This document shows positions 19,087 through 20,410 of a stretch of DNA of 20,410 nucleotides, in pieces. The notes below the pieces were generated by a model. It did not search any database. It was given only the letters and a program-made list of their open reading frames with translations, and had not been told where the DNA came from. This DNA comes from Chromera velia. Taxonomy: Eukaryota; Sar; Chromeraceae. The stretch lies in the NCBI GenBank assembly GCA_018398765.1, contig JAHBMJ010002198.1, positions 1 to 20,410 of the forward strand. Direction: 5' to 3'. The translations under genes and the position numbers were made by a program. The stretch's first letter is position 1. Each line of letters starts with the position of its first letter.

Positions 19087-19130
<44 letters not shown>
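18707..19130. repeat. (TC)n/(TG)n microsatellite with 12-bp minisatellite
   Basis: About 18 TC units (18707-18743) are followed by TG tracts, then about twenty units of GTGTGTGTAACT and variants (AACAG, AGCTG, AGCGG) from about 18830 to 19080, and finally a pure TG tract to 19130. Apparent His-Thr frames on the minus strand are repeat artefacts. Confidence 0.95.
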
Positions 19131-19131
<1 letters not shown>

Positions 19132-20410
19132 CTGTGTCCGTGTCCCTAGCCTCGTCTATGTGTATCCGTGTGCGCGCGCGCATGACATTGTATGCGTGTG
19201 TGTTGGACTGTGTCACTGTGTACATACGTGACCGCCGTTTCATTCTAGGTTTCATGCCAGTGTGGCAGTGCCAGGCTAGGCTACCACTAGCTACGGCTAA
19301 GCTGCCTATACATGCAGTGTAAGATTAAGAATACAAAAAGATCATTCGAACTAGATAGAATTGATTCAAAACCTAGTTTAAAATTAGATTCAAATGCTGA
19401 ATGGATTCTACTAGTAAAATTGATTTATTTCTCAAAATGTTTTAAGCGCTAGTTTATGTATACTACACTCATGAAAGTTGACTTACGACTTGGCGTCCGA
19501 CCAACTATAGCCGACCAAGCATCGTTCATAAAGAACTAAGCGTCGGCTAAAGAAAAAAAAAAGAAAAAAAAAAAAGTGATCAGACTAACGATCAAAGATT
19601 TTTTTTTTCTTTTTGTTTTACTTTTTTACTCTCAACAACAGCTAACAACAGTTGTGTAACACATGAACAACATATAAGAACACCTGTGCAGCACTTGGAC
19701 AACAGTTGTTTGACTGAAAAAGAAAAAAAGAAAAAAAAAAGTAAAGGGTTTGGGCCGACGCTTATAGATAAAGAAATAAAAGAAGAAAAAAAATCTAGAA
19801 AGAAATGATGAATGAGTGAATGATTCAAATAAAACGATAAAAAGAAAGAAACCTGTTTTTTTTCTTTTTTTTAGGGATACAAAATTTAGCACAAATCATT
19901 TTGCAAAGATGGATGTGAGATATTCCAAATTAACTGTTTCTTTTCTGTATTTTAAGTTTTAACATGCACTTCAAAAACAAAAATTAGCCACTAGCAGGTT
20001 ACTACGGTTAAACAGGATCCCCACGTTAGTCTAGACGTTAGTGGTATAGACTTACCTTCGTGGCTTTGAATAGACGAGCTAGGTTAGCCTAGGTATAGTT
20101 TTGATCCTATAAGGATGATATGATAGAGCTATTGGTAAATTACCATATATCCTATGATTCCTATCCTATCCTATCGATCCTAGAACTTGCGTTTGGAAGC
20201 TGGGATTGATGGTGGGATATGGTGGGCTAGTAGTATTGCATCATTACTTGTAAGTCTGACTGCCGGGTTCGGTAGCAAGCGCCCAGCCTTATGCCTAGCC
20301 CTAGGCCTAGCCTTACGCCAAGTAAGAGATAAGTGACATAAGTAATTTATTGGTGCCGTAGGACACTGCCCGGTAGAAGGCAGGCACAAGTCTAGAGAGG
20401 GGGGGGGGGG
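19131..20410. other. AT-rich right flank, no supported gene
   Basis: No open frame with a domain is seen. A/T homopolymer runs dominate 19550-19880. CCTAG/CTAGG-rich short repeats occur near 19270-19300, 20070-20100 and 20285-20320. The window ends in a run of twelve G (20399-20410). Confidence 0.45.
19539..19762. mobile_element. Possible small TA-flanked inverted-repeat element
   Basis: AGCGTCGGC at 19539-19547 and its reverse complement GCCGACGCT at 19754-19762 are both bordered by TA, as for Tc1/mariner-type insertions. The 224-bp interior is poly-A/poly-T rich with two ACAACAGTTGT words and no coding capacity. The arms are short, so chance is possible. Confidence 0.3.

Noticed and set aside
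18251-19255. 334-codon His/Thr-rich minus-strand frame
   Set aside because: Mostly translation of the TG minisatellite, continuing antisense to the SNAPC1-like gene.
128-20410. tRNA or rRNA genes
   Set aside because: No cloverleaf with A and B boxes and no conserved rRNA segment was recognised on either strand.

Overview
The window looks like nuclear DNA of a protist with intron-rich genes. Introns have GT-AG borders, CT-rich 3' ends and often a (T/C)GCAG acceptor. Intergenic stretches are long, microsatellites are abundant, and fossil transposons lie in the middle. A CCCH zinc-finger protein with the extended Cys/His block I associate with apicomplexans, dinoflagellates and chromerids, together with frequent TGCATGCA words, points to an alveolate. 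A chromerid such as Chromera is my best guess, from memory and not proven.

Three host genes can be supported. (1) Plus strand, 494-2365: a three-exon gene for a CX8CX5CX3H zinc-finger protein; the finger is only complete after splicing. (2) Minus strand, 16579-11992: an eight-exon gene for an SfsA-family protein. SfsA is a bacterial/archaeal-type putative nuclease family. The family blocks appear in the right order once seven introns are removed, but the catalytic domain is inflated by Lys/Glu-rich insertions to a predicted 896 residues. (3) Plus strand, 17154-18536: an apparently intronless gene for a SNAPC1 (SNAP43)-like subunit of the snRNA-promoter-binding complex. Genes 2 and 3 are divergent and share a 574-bp spacer with a GC-rich, CpG-dense core.

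Between genes 1 and 2 lie about 9.6 kb without a supportable host gene. They hold CT-rich sequence, three copies of a 211-bp tandem repeat (4021-4652), a stretch with several TGCATGCA words, a 472-bp non-autonomous hAT-type element (6950-7421) with a 19-bp terminal inverted repeat and imperfect 8-bp target duplication, and a decayed Ty3/gypsy-type gag (about 9447-10776). The gag lies between diverged inverted repeats that differ almost only by transitions, and most of its in-frame stops look like C-to-T products of Gln or Arg codons. This suggests methylation- or RIP-like decay.

The right end (18707-20410) holds a TC/TG microsatellite grading into a 12-bp minisatellite, then AT-rich sequence with a possible small TA-flanked inverted-repeat element. 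The three host genes show no functional linkage beyond the divergent promoter of genes 2 and 3. All exon boundaries were worked out by eye from splice signals, phase and family motifs.
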